This document shows positions 21,821-30,261 of a stretch of DNA of 64,000 nucleotides, one piece after another. Position 1 is the stretch's first letter, and every line of letters begins with the position of its first letter. A program made the translations under genes and the position numbers. This stretch comes from Pseudomonas deceptionensis. GTDB taxonomy: Bacteria; Pseudomonadota; Gammaproteobacteria; Pseudomonadales; Pseudomonadaceae. The stretch spans positions 1,447,501 through 1,511,500 of the forward strand of contig NZ_FNUD01000002.1 of the NCBI RefSeq assembly GCF_900106095.1. Direction: 5' to 3'. The notes below the pieces were generated by a model. It ran no database searches and had not been told where the DNA came from. It was given only the letters and a program-made list of their open reading frames with translations.

Positions 21821-23212
21821 ATGCACGATCCCCACAGCGAACGCATGAGTGGCAGCGAGACCCGAGCAGCAAGCGGTCTGGCCCTGGTGTTCGCCTTCCG
21901 TATGCTAGGCATGTTTATGGTGTTGCCAGTGCTGGCAACCTATGGGATGGACCTCGCCGGTGCGACCCCGGCCCTGATTGGTCTGGCAATTGGCGCTTAT
22001 GGCCTGACCCAGGCGATTTTCCAGATTCCGTTCGGTATGATTTCTGATCGCATCGGTCGGCGTCCCGTAATCTACCTCGGGTTGATTGTCTTCGCCTTGG
22101 GCAGTGTTCTGGCGGCGAACTCCGATTCGATTTGGGGCGTTATTGCCGGACGTATCCTGCAAGGTGCTGGTGCGATTTCTGCTGCTGTCATGGCACTGCT
22201 TTCAGACCTCACCCGCGAACAGCATCGTACCAAAGCCATGGCAATGATCGGCATGACCATTGGCTTGTCGTTTGCGGTAGCGATGGTTGTGGGGCCGTTG
22301 CTGACCCGTGCCTTCGGGTTGTCGGGGCTGTTCCTGGCGACGGGTGCAATGGCACTGGTGGGGATCGTCATCGTGATGTTCATGGTGCCGCGCTCGACCG
22401 GTACCTTGCAGCATCGAGAGTCTGGCGTGGCCAGGCAGGCCCTGTTGCCGACCTTGCGCCATCCCGACCTGCTGCGTCTGGACCTTGGCATTTTTGTGTT
22501 GCATGCCATGTTGATGTCGAGCTTCATCGCTTTGCCGCTGGCGCTGGTGGAAAAAGCCGGACTGCCTAAAGAGCAGCACTGGTGGGTGTACCTGACCGCG
22601 CTGCTGATTTCTTTCTTCGCCATGATTCCGTTCATTATCTATGGCGAAAAGAAACGCAAAATGAAACGAGTTTTACTCGGTGCCGTCGCGACGTTGATGC
22701 TCACTGAGCTATTCTTCTGGCAGTTCGGCGACAGCTTGCGCGCATTGGTGATCGGCACTGTGGTGTTCTTCACCGCGTTCAACCTGCTGGAGGCGTCATT
22801 GCCTTCGCTGATCAGCAAAGTGTCACCGGCAGGTGGCAAGGGCACGGCAATGGGGGTTTACTCCACCAGCCAGTTCCTGGGTTCGGCACTGGGCGGCATA
22901 CTCGGTGGCTGGTTATTCCAGCATGGCGGTTTGTCGGTTGTGTTCCTTGGAGGCGCAGGTCTGGCTGCACTCTGGCTGGCCTTTGCTGTTACCATGCGCG
23001 AACCACCATATGTAACCAGCCTGCGCTTGCCGTTATCGCCTGAGGCGCTTCGCGAAGCAGGTCTGACCGAGCGTTTGAAGGCAGTTGCTGGCGTTACAGA
23101 TGCAGTGATTGTGGCTGAAGAAGCTGCGATTTATATCAAATTGGACACCGAACTATTGGATCGCGCGACACTCGAGCAGTTGGTTAACCCAGCGCCGACG
23201 TGCGAAGCCTAG
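21821..23212 (+). CDS. MFS transporter, YajR-like with C-terminal domain
   Basis: Inner-membrane major facilitator, 463 residues, with about 12 membrane helices. The motif-A-like loop is GMISDRIGRRPV after helix 2, and a second cytoplasmic loop carries GEKKRKMK. The last 70 residues after the final helix (from about SLRLPLSPEALREAGLTERL) form a small soluble domain ending in repeated acidic/hydrophobic strands, as in YajR-type transporters. Substrate unknown. It sits between uvrA (divergent) and ssb (9 bases downstream), an arrangement conserved in Pseudomonas (PA4234-PA4232 in P. aeruginosa). Confidence 0.88.
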   Translation: MHDPHSERMSGSETRAASGLALVFAFRMLGMFMVLPVLATYGMDLAGATPALIGLAIGAYGLTQAIFQIPFGMISDRIGRRPVIYLGLIVFALGSVLAANSDSIWGVIAGRILQGAGAISAAVMALLSDLTREQHRTKAMAMIGMTIGLSFAVAMVVGPLLTRAFGLSGLFLATGAMALVGIVIVMFMVPRSTGTLQHRESGVARQALLPTLRHPDLLRLDLGIFVLHAMLMSSFIALPLALVEKAGLPKEQHWWVYLTALLISFFAMIPFIIYGEKKRKMKRVLLGAVATLMLTELFFWQFGDSLRALVIGTVVFFTAFNLLEASLPSLISKVSPAGGKGTAMGVYSTSQFLGSALGGILGGWLFQHGGLSVVFLGGAGLAALWLAFAVTMREPPYVTSLRLPLSPEALREAGLTERLKAVAGVTDAVIVAEEAAIYIKLDTELLDRATLEQLVNPAPTCEA

Positions 23213-23221
23213 GAGAACGTT

Positions 23222-23755
23222 ATGGCCCGTGGGGTTAACAAAGTTATATTGGTCGGCACGTGCGGCCAGGATCCCGAAGTTCGCTACTTGCCTAACGGTA
23301 ATGCCGTGACCAACCTGAGTCTGGCAACCAGCGAACAGTGGACTGACAAGCAAACCGGCCAGAAAGTCGAAAAGACTGAATGGCACCGCGTATCGATGTT
23401 CGGCAAAGTTGCCGAGATCGCTGGCGAATACCTGCGCAAGGGTTCGCAGGTGTACATCGAAGGCAAGCTGCAAACCCGTGAGTGGGAAAAAGACGGTATC
23501 AAGCGTTACACCACCGAAATCGTGGTCGACATGCAAGGCACCATGCAGCTGCTGGGTGGCCGTCCTCAGGGCGACCAGCAAAACCAGGGTGGTGGTAACA
23601 ACTACCAGCAACAGCAGTCCGCTCCGCGTCAGCAGGCTCAACGCCCTGCGCCGCAACAGCAGCAGCCTCAGCAGCAGTCGCGTCCAGCGCCGCAGCAGCA
23701 GGCACCACAACCTGCTCCGGATTTCGACAGCTTCGATGACGATATTCCGTTCTAA
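23222..23755 (+). CDS. ssb: Single-stranded DNA-binding protein
   Basis: Tetrameric SSB that coats single-stranded DNA and recruits repair and replication partners. It has 177 residues: an OB fold over residues 1-110 ([21 protein letters not shown] start), a Gln/Pro-rich linker with many QQQ runs, and the acidic partner-binding tip [20 protein letters not shown] precedes the ATG. A mobile island begins directly after its stop codon. Confidence 0.98.
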   Translation: MARGVNKVILVGTCGQDPEVRYLPNGNAVTNLSLATSEQWTDKQTGQKVEKTEWHRVSMFGKVAEIAGEYLRKGSQVYIEGKLQTREWEKDGIKRYTTEIVVDMQGTMQLLGGRPQGDQQNQGGGNNYQQQQSAPRQQAQRPAPQQQQPQQQSRPAPQQQAPQPAPDFDSFDDDIPF

Positions 23756-23760
23756 CCTAC

Positions 23761-23782
23761 ATAAGATCAAAGTGTAAAGGTA
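23761..23782 (+). repeat. Candidate left attachment repeat
   Basis: ATAAGATCA-N3-TGTAAAGGTA, five bases after the ssb stop. It matches ACAAGATCA-N3-TGTAAAGGTA at 44491-44512 in the same orientation with identical spacing. It is read as the left imperfect direct repeat of the island. Confidence 0.6.
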
Positions 23783-23831
23783 AATTGAGTCAAGGCTGTC
23801 TAAAAGCCCTGTTAATCAAAACCTTTTCAGG

Positions 23832-23875
23832 AAAAAAAGCCCTCTGAGCCGTAAAGCTATGAGGGCTTTTTTTTG
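23832..23875. terminator. Terminator between ssb and ginA
   Basis: AAAAAAAGCCCTC, a 16-base spacer and GAGGGCTTTTTTTT form a strong hairpin with A/T runs on both sides. It stops ssb transcription and shields ginA. Whether it is native to ssb or part of the island depends on which repeat is the true left end. Confidence 0.85.
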
Positions 23876-23932
23876 CCCGTCGTAAAGGTCCTGAAAATTG
23901 ACTACACAAAGACTCGATGTAAAGTTAAAAGT

Positions 23933-23944
23933 CTACATAAGATC
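23933..23944 (+). repeat. Second copy of CTACATAAGATC
   Basis: This 12-bp sequence is an exact repeat of 23757-23768, 176 bp apart in the same orientation. It lies 21 bases before ginA and is followed by CGTAAAG. It may be a second recombinase-binding or alternative attachment site. Confidence 0.5.
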
Positions 23945-23965
23945 TCGTAAAGAAATGGGTGGTGT

Positions 23966-25195
23966 ATGGACGTAAAAATGGTACGACACCCCTCAGGGCA
24001 GAACCTACCCATTCTCCTTGACGATGATGGCTTGCCGATTCCACTCGCAAATGAGTGGGTCCTCCAGAGGCGTGATCTCAGTCCCAACACCCTCACAAGA
24101 AACCTTAGAGAGCTGGCGATTTTTTATGCGTGGCTCGAATCACTCAACATTGATTTCCTTGCGCGTATTGATGGTGACCGCATATTTACCGAGGCAGAGC
24201 TGGCCGGTAGCTTATGTGAGAGATTGCGTTTAACGGTGAAGGTTGATCCGGGGCAAGCGGGTGTAGCGGCTAACGTTCAGGGGATCAAGGTCGCAGTGTC
24301 GCCTCTGACGTTCAAGTTGCGCCTCATCACTGTGCGTCAGTTCATCAGTTGGTGCTTCCGATTCAAAATGGCGAAATTGGCATCGGGCGATCCTGCGTTT
24401 CTTCGAATTCAAGCGCATAAAGAGCACGTTGATAAAATCCTAAGCGATCAAGAAATTAGTAATCCGCCCCAAAATAAGTCTGTTACCAAAGGGCTTCGTG
24501 ATCACGAAGTAGTCGCGCTAGTTTGGTGTGTGGATTATAGGAATCCGGATGCCTATGGCCTAAATGAGCACGTAAGGTTTAGAAACTTTATCATCGTAAT
24601 GACTATGCTAAATTTCGGTCTGCGGCCAGCAGAGGTTCTTACGCTGAGAATCGGTGACATAGAGTTCGGAAGCGTCACGGCGCTGAGGGTATTTAGGCGC
24701 ATAGCCGATCCAAACGACACAAGAAGCCCGCAGCCGAGGGTTAAGCGGAATGGACGCGATATAGAGATGCAGGTGCCGACCATCATTAATTTGATCGAAG
24801 AGTATATTGAAATTCATCGCGAAAGCGTAATGGAACGCTACGGGAAGAATCATGATTACCTGATCATTTCTGATGAAGGTGATCCTTTGCATGGTAACAG
24901 TATATCTAATTACTTCCAGATCATTCGCGAAAAATTCAGAGACCGGCTGCCGTCAAATCTGACACCGAAATCGCTTCGGCATACATATTCAAGCCGAACT
25001 GAGCGTGATATGGCTCAGCGTGGTGTCCCTGAAGATGAGCGTAAACAAATTTTGGCTTACCTTCGAGGGGATAGTAGTACGCGTTCTCAGGAGGTTTATA
25101 TTTCAGGTGAGATTATTCGGCAGGCCGCTACTGTTCAGTCTAAATATCATGATGTGCTGATGCAAAACTTTTTAGAGTATCCAAATCATGAGTAA
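23966..25195 (+). CDS. ginA: Tyrosine recombinase GinA (first integrase of the trio)
   Basis: Site-specific recombinase, 409 residues. The N-terminal SAM-like core-binding region is followed by a C-terminal catalytic domain from about residue 170. The first catalytic Arg is in NFGLRPAEVL (about 219). The second Arg is in the LTPKSLRHTYSSR box, where Lys replaces the usual leading His. The Tyr nucleophile is probably in QEVYIS (about 378). The usual second His before the Tyr is not clear (RGDSST). The gene overlaps ginB by 8 bases. In GInts all four gin genes are needed for integration and excision. Confidence 0.82.
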   Translation: MDVKMVRHPSGQNLPILLDDDGLPIPLANEWVLQRRDLSPNTLTRNLRELAIFYAWLESLNIDFLARIDGDRIFTEAELAGSLCERLRLTVKVDPGQAGVAANVQGIKVAVSPLTFKLRLITVRQFISWCFRFKMAKLASGDPAFLRIQAHKEHVDKILSDQEISNPPQNKSVTKGLRDHEVVALVWCVDYRNPDAYGLNEHVRFRNFIIVMTMLNFGLRPAEVLTLRIGDIEFGSVTALRVFRRIADPNDTRSPQPRVKRNGRDIEMQVPTIINLIEEYIEIHRESVMERYGKNHDYLIISDEGDPLHGNSISNYFQIIREKFRDRLPSNLTPKSLRHTYSSRTERDMAQRGVPEDERKQILAYLRGDSSTRSQEVYISGEIIRQAATVQSKYHDVLMQNFLEYPNHE

Positions 25196-26807
25196 CGAAT
25201 TTAGAAACCAACAAGTAGAAGGTGTTGCTCAGGTTGCACGGATAGATTTGGTAAGCCAGCTGGAACCAATACCTAAATCCGTTATTAGCAGAGAGGGGCA
25301 TGTAGTCGATACGAACGGTTTGCAATGGCACATGCCGAATACTAGTGGCAAATCTGCGATCCTGAATTTCAAGCGCATACGTAATCTGAAATTCCGCTAT
25401 GCACTGATGCGTTACTGCGTCCATGTAATTAAAACCATTTCGGCGGGTTATGCCTATAATGTTTGGGTGGACTGCCATCGATTTCTCCTGTTGCGGTACC
25501 CAGATTTTAACCGCGCCGATATCCCCGATTTTGAGCAGGAGCTGATCAATTGTTACGAAAAAATGATTTCTGCTACGAGGCAGGAGCATAAACTTTATCA
25601 AGTTCATCGAACGAAATCATTTTATCTATGGTGCTGTCAATACCTCACGGAGGTGGGGTTCAGTGCCGAATACGGAAGCGTCTTAGAAGTCCTCAAAATA
25701 CCAGGCGGTCCGAAAGGCGAAGCTGTTAAAAATGAGGACGTGGATGCGGGCCCTCTGCATCGCATCTATGAGCTGCAACCGCTCTATAATGCGCTCCATA
25801 CGGCCACCTGTAGTAGTCTTGCCGAGCAGGAGCAACGTGCTGCGCTGGCACTGTTCATTGCTCATGGCAGAAACCCTGCAAATCTATCGTGGTTGCGTGA
25901 GAGCGATCTTATCAATGTAGCCCCTGGACTGGACGAACCATGCTGGGTCATAAGATATCCAAGAATCAAAAAACGGCTGGTCAATCCTAGAGATGACTTT
26001 TTAGAAGTACACCTCCCCAATGAGTTTGCTCCTTACATTCAGTATCTTATTGCCGCCAATCGCCGTGTTCAAGCATTGAGTCGGGTAGGGGGCGAGGCTG
26101 GGAAATTCGACATACCGCTATTTTTCAATAAGTCAGGTAATACAGCGGCAATGGCCTCTGGGCATCGTGAAGCATATTTCAACTATGACTCAGGCTATTT
26201 TGCTCTCCTGCTTCAAGACTTTGTATTGAGGCAGAAAATTGTATCCCCTCTTACTAATGCACTGTTGCACCTTAGTCCTAGGCGTCTTCGCTACACTTTA
26301 GCAACAAATCTGGTCAAGGATGGAGCTACCCAACGCCAGCTCGCGCAGATTCTCGATCATACCGACCTTCAACACGTTCAAGTTTACTTCGATCTCGCTG
26401 GTGATATCGTAGAACTACTAGACAAAGCGCTTATCGGGCCGTACGCACAGATACTTCGCTTCTTCAAAGGCGAATTCATTATGCCTGGCCAGAAAGCAGT
26501 TAACGATGACGACACAGGTAAACACATTCCTTTTGTCTATATTGAGGATGCACCAAACATCGATTTAGGTGTCTGCGGAACACATTCGCTCTGTGCGTTG
26601 CACCCCCCATACTCCTGTTATAAATGTCCAAAATTCCAGGCCTATCTTGACGCAGATCATACATCTGTACTGGAGTATCTTATGAGTCAGCGCGAGCAAA
26701 AATTTAAGCTGTCAGATAAGCGGATAGCAGGTCAGATGGACGAAATAATTTATGCCGTAGCGCAGGTTGTTGAGAAGTGTAAAGAAGTTAAGGCGGGGGT
26801 GCGTTGA
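25188..26807 (+). CDS. ginB: Tyrosine recombinase GinB (second integrase)
   Basis: 539-residue recombinase; its ATG overlaps the end of ginA. The catalytic Arg lies in AHGRNPANLSWL (about 227). The box-II equivalent LSPRRLRYTLATNL (about 365-378) has Arg in place of His. HTDLQHVQVYFDL carries His and the Tyr nucleophile (about 402). A C-terminal extension has a cluster of Cys and His (VCGTHSLCALHPPYSCYKC) that looks like a zinc-binding finger. The stop is fused to the ginC start (TGATG). Confidence 0.8.
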   Translation: MSNEFRNQQVEGVAQVARIDLVSQLEPIPKSVISREGHVVDTNGLQWHMPNTSGKSAILNFKRIRNLKFRYALMRYCVHVIKTISAGYAYNVWVDCHRFLLLRYPDFNRADIPDFEQELINCYEKMISATRQEHKLYQVHRTKSFYLWCCQYLTEVGFSAEYGSVLEVLKIPGGPKGEAVKNEDVDAGPLHRIYELQPLYNALHTATCSSLAEQEQRAALALFIAHGRNPANLSWLRESDLINVAPGLDEPCWVIRYPRIKKRLVNPRDDFLEVHLPNEFAPYIQYLIAANRRVQALSRVGGEAGKFDIPLFFNKSGNTAAMASGHREAYFNYDSGYFALLLQDFVLRQKIVSPLTNALLHLSPRRLRYTLATNLVKDGATQRQLAQILDHTDLQHVQVYFDLAGDIVELLDKALIGPYAQILRFFKGEFIMPGQKAVNDDDTGKHIPFVYIEDAPNIDLGVCGTHSLCALHPPYSCYKCPKFQAYLDADHTSVLEYLMSQREQKFKLSDKRIAGQMDEIIYAVAQVVEKCKEVKAGVR

Positions 26808-28789
26808 TGGCAAAGGTCGCTGCATTTTTAAGTAGACTTGACCAAGATCGTGCTACGAATCTTGCGCTGTTGGTTAGTAAAGCCCAAATGCTTGATATGC
26901 TGGGGTTTGAAAATATTGTCTGGGGAGAGCCAAGTTGGATTTTTACAGCTGGACCAATGACGTTGCTCTCTGCTAAACGATCTGGATCGCCTAGCATCTA
27001 TTTTCGGCATGCTCCTAAGATAGGAGCACATCCTTTGGAAGGGGACTGGGAGTCCGCCGCCAAATCGTTGTTCTGCCTTAGGGCGCATCGTTCAAATCAA
27101 AAGATCAGTAATCATCAGTCATTTGTAACCGCGATAAGTTATATAAGCCAATGTGTTGGGGGGAATAATCGTCTCCTTTCTAGGATGATGCCTGAAGATT
27201 TGGATGATGCGTGTCGGCTCATATCAGAGCATTACCAAGAGTCGACGGCCTATAACCTGCACAAAGCAATCAACGAGTTCGCCGCGCACTGTGATGCGAA
27301 CCAGCTTTGTAATATCAGGTTCGAGTACAAATACTCAGGGCTAAAGCGCCCAGCAAATGCCGGTGGGGTGTCTCAGACGCGACTGGATGCACCTCAGAAT
27401 TTGGAGCAGACCAGTGGTGACCGGATCATCGATCTGGAGGTTTTTGAGCTCATTGGAATGCTTTACCAAAATGTGCCAACGGGCCATAAATATCGGATGT
27501 ATGTTCTGATGCTCGTAATGCTTGCGTGCATTGGGAGGCGTTTCAGTGAGATAGCGACATTGCCGGTGCAGGTGGTGGGGCTCGATGCTGAGGGTAGGAG
27601 ATACCTGGGTTATTTCCTGATGAAGACGAGTAAAGGCGATAACGCTCATCCCATTGATAAAGTATGGCTGCCAACGGATGCGGTAAGCATCGTTGAGGAC
27701 GTAGTCTCTGAGCTGACAGATATCACACAGGCCGCGCGCTCTACTGCGGAGGTGATGCGAGCTACGGGTGGTCCTGATTTGCGCTGGATTGAGCCCTATG
27801 CTGATGATCACAGATTTTACATTGCCGATCTTGAGGAGCTAGGGTTCAGCTTCAACGTGTTGCGCCCGACCGGCTGGCTCACAACAAACAGTCATACCTT
27901 TCCAGATCCGGATAAGTTGACGTCTCAAGGACGGCGACCGGCTAACCCATCCCGGTTCACCACCAAGCAAGGTCTGATTGCCTACTGCCGCAGCACCTTT
28001 GATCCTCGATTAAATGATCCTGTGCGCATAGCTTCGACGAATAAGACCTATTATCAAGAGAATCTATTTTTTATCCGTTACCAAGGTATGTCCTCTGGAG
28101 CGGTTTCCGTATGTGTGGTCACCACCGTCACGCACTCAATGTTCGCGACATTTCTTCGCGATCATCTTGAACCGCTTGCTGCTAAACATTGTGATGACAG
28201 CATGAAGCCTAACTTTTCAAGTCATGACTTTAGGCACACCATTAATACGCTGTTAAATGATGGTGGGATGAGTGATTTCGTTCAAACCAAATGGTTTGGT
28301 CGAAAGTATGCAAATGATACGAAGGCTTATCAGCATACCTCTCGTGAAAAACGAGCGTTGATTTATCAAGAAAAAATCCGTGAAGGAAGGATTGGTGGAG
28401 TTGTAGCAGACAACTACATTAAGCTTCCGGTTGAGTATAAAGAAGCATATCTGAAAGCAAAAATCACAGGTGTTCACGAGCTTGGGACCGGGATGTGCAC
28501 ACGCAACCTCTCTCAATCGCCTTGCCCAAATCACCTAGAATGCCATGCCAAATGCTCGGATTTTTCTTGGGAGAAGGACAATGATGAAAAGAAGGCTGGC
28601 ATCGTCCGAGCCTTTGAGATCGAAGTCGTTCAGTACGAGAATGCTATGACAAAATCTCAGTCCAACAGGCAAGGTGAGAGCCACCAGTGGATGGCTCATT
28701 CTCAGAAGAAGATCGAGACCCTCACCTCCATGCTAAGTGATTTCGAAATGGATGCTGATGCGATCAAGGCGAAAATACTGGGAGCGTAG
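26807..28789 (+). CDS. ginC: Tyrosine recombinase GinC (third, largest integrase)
   Basis: 660-residue recombinase. The ATG at 26807 overlaps the ginB stop by one base (TGATG); a TTG three bases earlier is not needed. Catalytic motifs: Arg in CIGRRFSEIATL (about 243), His and Arg in FSSHDFRHTINTL (about 472), probable Tyr in DTKAYQHTS (about 508). The C-terminus has spaced Cys/His residues (MCTRNLSQSPCPNHLECHAKC), again zinc-finger-like. Base composition is AT-richer than the flanking core genes. Confidence 0.8.
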   Translation: MAKVAAFLSRLDQDRATNLALLVSKAQMLDMLGFENIVWGEPSWIFTAGPMTLLSAKRSGSPSIYFRHAPKIGAHPLEGDWESAAKSLFCLRAHRSNQKISNHQSFVTAISYISQCVGGNNRLLSRMMPEDLDDACRLISEHYQESTAYNLHKAINEFAAHCDANQLCNIRFEYKYSGLKRPANAGGVSQTRLDAPQNLEQTSGDRIIDLEVFELIGMLYQNVPTGHKYRMYVLMLVMLACIGRRFSEIATLPVQVVGLDAEGRRYLGYFLMKTSKGDNAHPIDKVWLPTDAVSIVEDVVSELTDITQAARSTAEVMRATGGPDLRWIEPYADDHRFYIADLEELGFSFNVLRPTGWLTTNSHTFPDPDKLTSQGRRPANPSRFTTKQGLIAYCRSTFDPRLNDPVRIASTNKTYYQENLFFIRYQGMSSGAVSVCVVTTVTHSMFATFLRDHLEPLAAKHCDDSMKPNFSSHDFRHTINTLLNDGGMSDFVQTKWFGRKYANDTKAYQHTSREKRALIYQEKIREGRIGGVVADNYIKLPVEYKEAYLKAKITGVHELGTGMCTRNLSQSPCPNHLECHAKCSDFSWEKDNDEKKAGIVRAFEIEVVQYENAMTKSQSNRQGESHQWMAHSQKKIETLTSMLSDFEMDADAIKAKILGA

Positions 28790-28791
28790 CC

Positions 28792-29283
28792 ATGAGTAAA
28801 TTTGGCAAGAGAATGGACCCAGGCAACGTGAAGGCTATCGTCAAGGAGCTGGAGCGTTGGGCATTGGGTGAACTGGGCTCAGGCCTGCGCTGGAAAACTC
28901 TAGAAGACCAGTTTGGATTCACGCGCCAAGCTCTTAACGCTCGCCTTGAAATCAAGGTGGCATTTGACGCCGCAAAAGCGTCACTGGCTGGCGGTTTAGC
29001 TGCAAAGCAGAAAAATGCCGCGAGAAATGCCGAGGAGCTTGCAATTAGAGTAGAGCAACTCGAAAGAGAGTTGCGAGCCTACAAAGACCGCGAGGCTAAA
29101 TGGTTGCTGAGATGGCAACAGATTGCCTACAACGTTAGGGCAAGGTTCGGCGCTCAGATGAGTTTAATCGACAGCCCAAATAATCCCAAGGACAGGCTAC
29201 CTAATCTTCGGGCTGTCGACAGCATCCTGAAGCCGCTAGATACACCAATCCCGCCTCTGGGAACTATGGATTCTAAAATATGA
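28792..29283 (+). CDS. ginD: Small helical accessory protein GinD
   Basis: 163 residues, two bases after ginC. Residues about 15-55 (AIVKELERWALGELGSGLRW, then a QFGFTRQALNAR segment) could form a helix-turn-helix. Residues 65-110 are a strong coiled coil (NAEELAIRVEQLERELRAYK). It matches the small helix-loop-helix protein that closes ginABCD operons. A likely role is as DNA-binding partner of the recombinases; this is inferred from family context. Confidence 0.75.
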   Translation: MSKFGKRMDPGNVKAIVKELERWALGELGSGLRWKTLEDQFGFTRQALNARLEIKVAFDAAKASLAGGLAAKQKNAARNAEELAIRVEQLERELRAYKDREAKWLLRWQQIAYNVRARFGAQMSLIDSPNNPKDRLPNLRAVDSILKPLDTPIPPLGTMDSKI

Positions 29284-29485
29284 ATTCAAGCTTTCTTGTA
29301 GCGGTCTACAGGGCGGCTCAGAGGGCAGAAAGCTATGTTGGCTGTCAGCTTGCCTGCCTACGGTGCGGCGGTAGCGCTGCACCTTATGCAAATCAATCTT
29401 GCAGCCTGCCCATTACTGGATGTTTTGCTTGCGCCAGTTATCTTCCGCAATCGCCACCCGCTTACAGGGAACGCACCACTCCTCG

Positions 29486-30106
29486 TTAATCTGTAACCTG
29501 CGGGCAAGGGTTAAAAACCTCGGTTACGTCGAGTGTTGTATGCCATGGGATGGCAGTGCCTGACACCATTCCGCCTACGGTTTGCTGTCGACCCGACTTG
29601 CGCACATATCCGCCATCCGTTCCAGTGAAGACGTGCTGCCCTAGCTTCGTCAGATAATCAAAGAAACTGACTTTCACAGGCACATTCATTTGTCCACCTG
29701 GTGTAATGACGGCGAGCATGATCGCTCGGTCTTTGGTGAATACAACGAACGGTTCGACTCCAGTGCGACCACCAACTGTCTTCACGCACTGCACTTGTTC
29801 TGGGAGGATGCGTGCGGTTTCAGTGTAGGTGTGGTTGTTGTAGAGGCTGAGGATCAGGCCTTTGCTGGTCAACACTCCCAGGCCTTGAGTAGCTCTGCAG
29901 CTGCCTTCGCTTCCATATGGGAACAAGCACCAGTTCGTTTCCGACACGGCTTGAATATCCGATGGTGCAATTTTCAGATCGCGCTGGATTTGGGCTTTTG
30001 ATTCCGGTGTGTCGTAAGGGATCATCACGCATCCCCCAACTGTCACTGCTGCGATGAGGCCGATGGCCGCAGCTACGTTTTGGATTGATGATTTGAAGGT
30101 GTTCAT
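29486..30106 (-). CDS. Predicted lipoprotein of unknown function
   Basis: The ATG at 30106 is preceded by AAGGAGAGCG; the frame extends upstream but without support. It has 206 residues. The signal sequence (NVAAAIGLIAAVTVGGC) ends at a lipobox-like VGGC with Cys26 as the probable lipid anchor. The mature part has four more Cys (WCLFPYGSEGSC, VQCVKTV, NPCPQ) and no recognised domain. It is the only cargo gene between the gin operon and the IS66-type ends, read opposite to them. No family recognised. Confidence 0.65.
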   Translation of the reverse strand: MNTFKSSIQNVAAAIGLIAAVTVGGCVMIPYDTPESKAQIQRDLKIAPSDIQAVSETNWCLFPYGSEGSCRATQGLGVLTSKGLILSLYNNHTYTETARILPEQVQCVKTVGGRTGVEPFVVFTKDRAIMLAVITPGGQMNVPVKVSFFDYLTKLGQHVFTGTDGGYVRKSGRQQTVGGMVSGTAIPWHTTLDVTEVFNPCPQVTD

Positions 30107-30218
30107 TGTTCGCTCTCCTTGCTGTATTGCCACCACTGGAAGGCTGTGGTGTTTTTGGTAGAGAACCTTACGGCATGTGCGGCAAGCAGTAATCCTCGTG
30201 CGGATAGCTGGATCGGTA

Positions 30219-30261
30219 GATGACTTGACTGGACGCTTACGCATTTAATCCGTAAGCGTCC
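30219..30261. repeat. Two IS66-type terminal repeats back to back
   Basis: The inverse of GTAAGCGTCCAGTCAAGTC ends at 30240, then GCATTTAATCC, then GTAAGCGTCCGGCGAAGTC starts at 30252. Both read as IS66-family ends (GTAAGCG...), pointing away from each other. The right one starts the mini-element below; the left one has no partner that I can find to its left. The arms also make an 11-bp hairpin. Confidence 0.6.

Noticed and set aside
29280..29489. 69-codon frame overlapping the ginD stop (ATGA)
   Set aside because: No recognisable product, unusual composition and no conserved context; probably chance.
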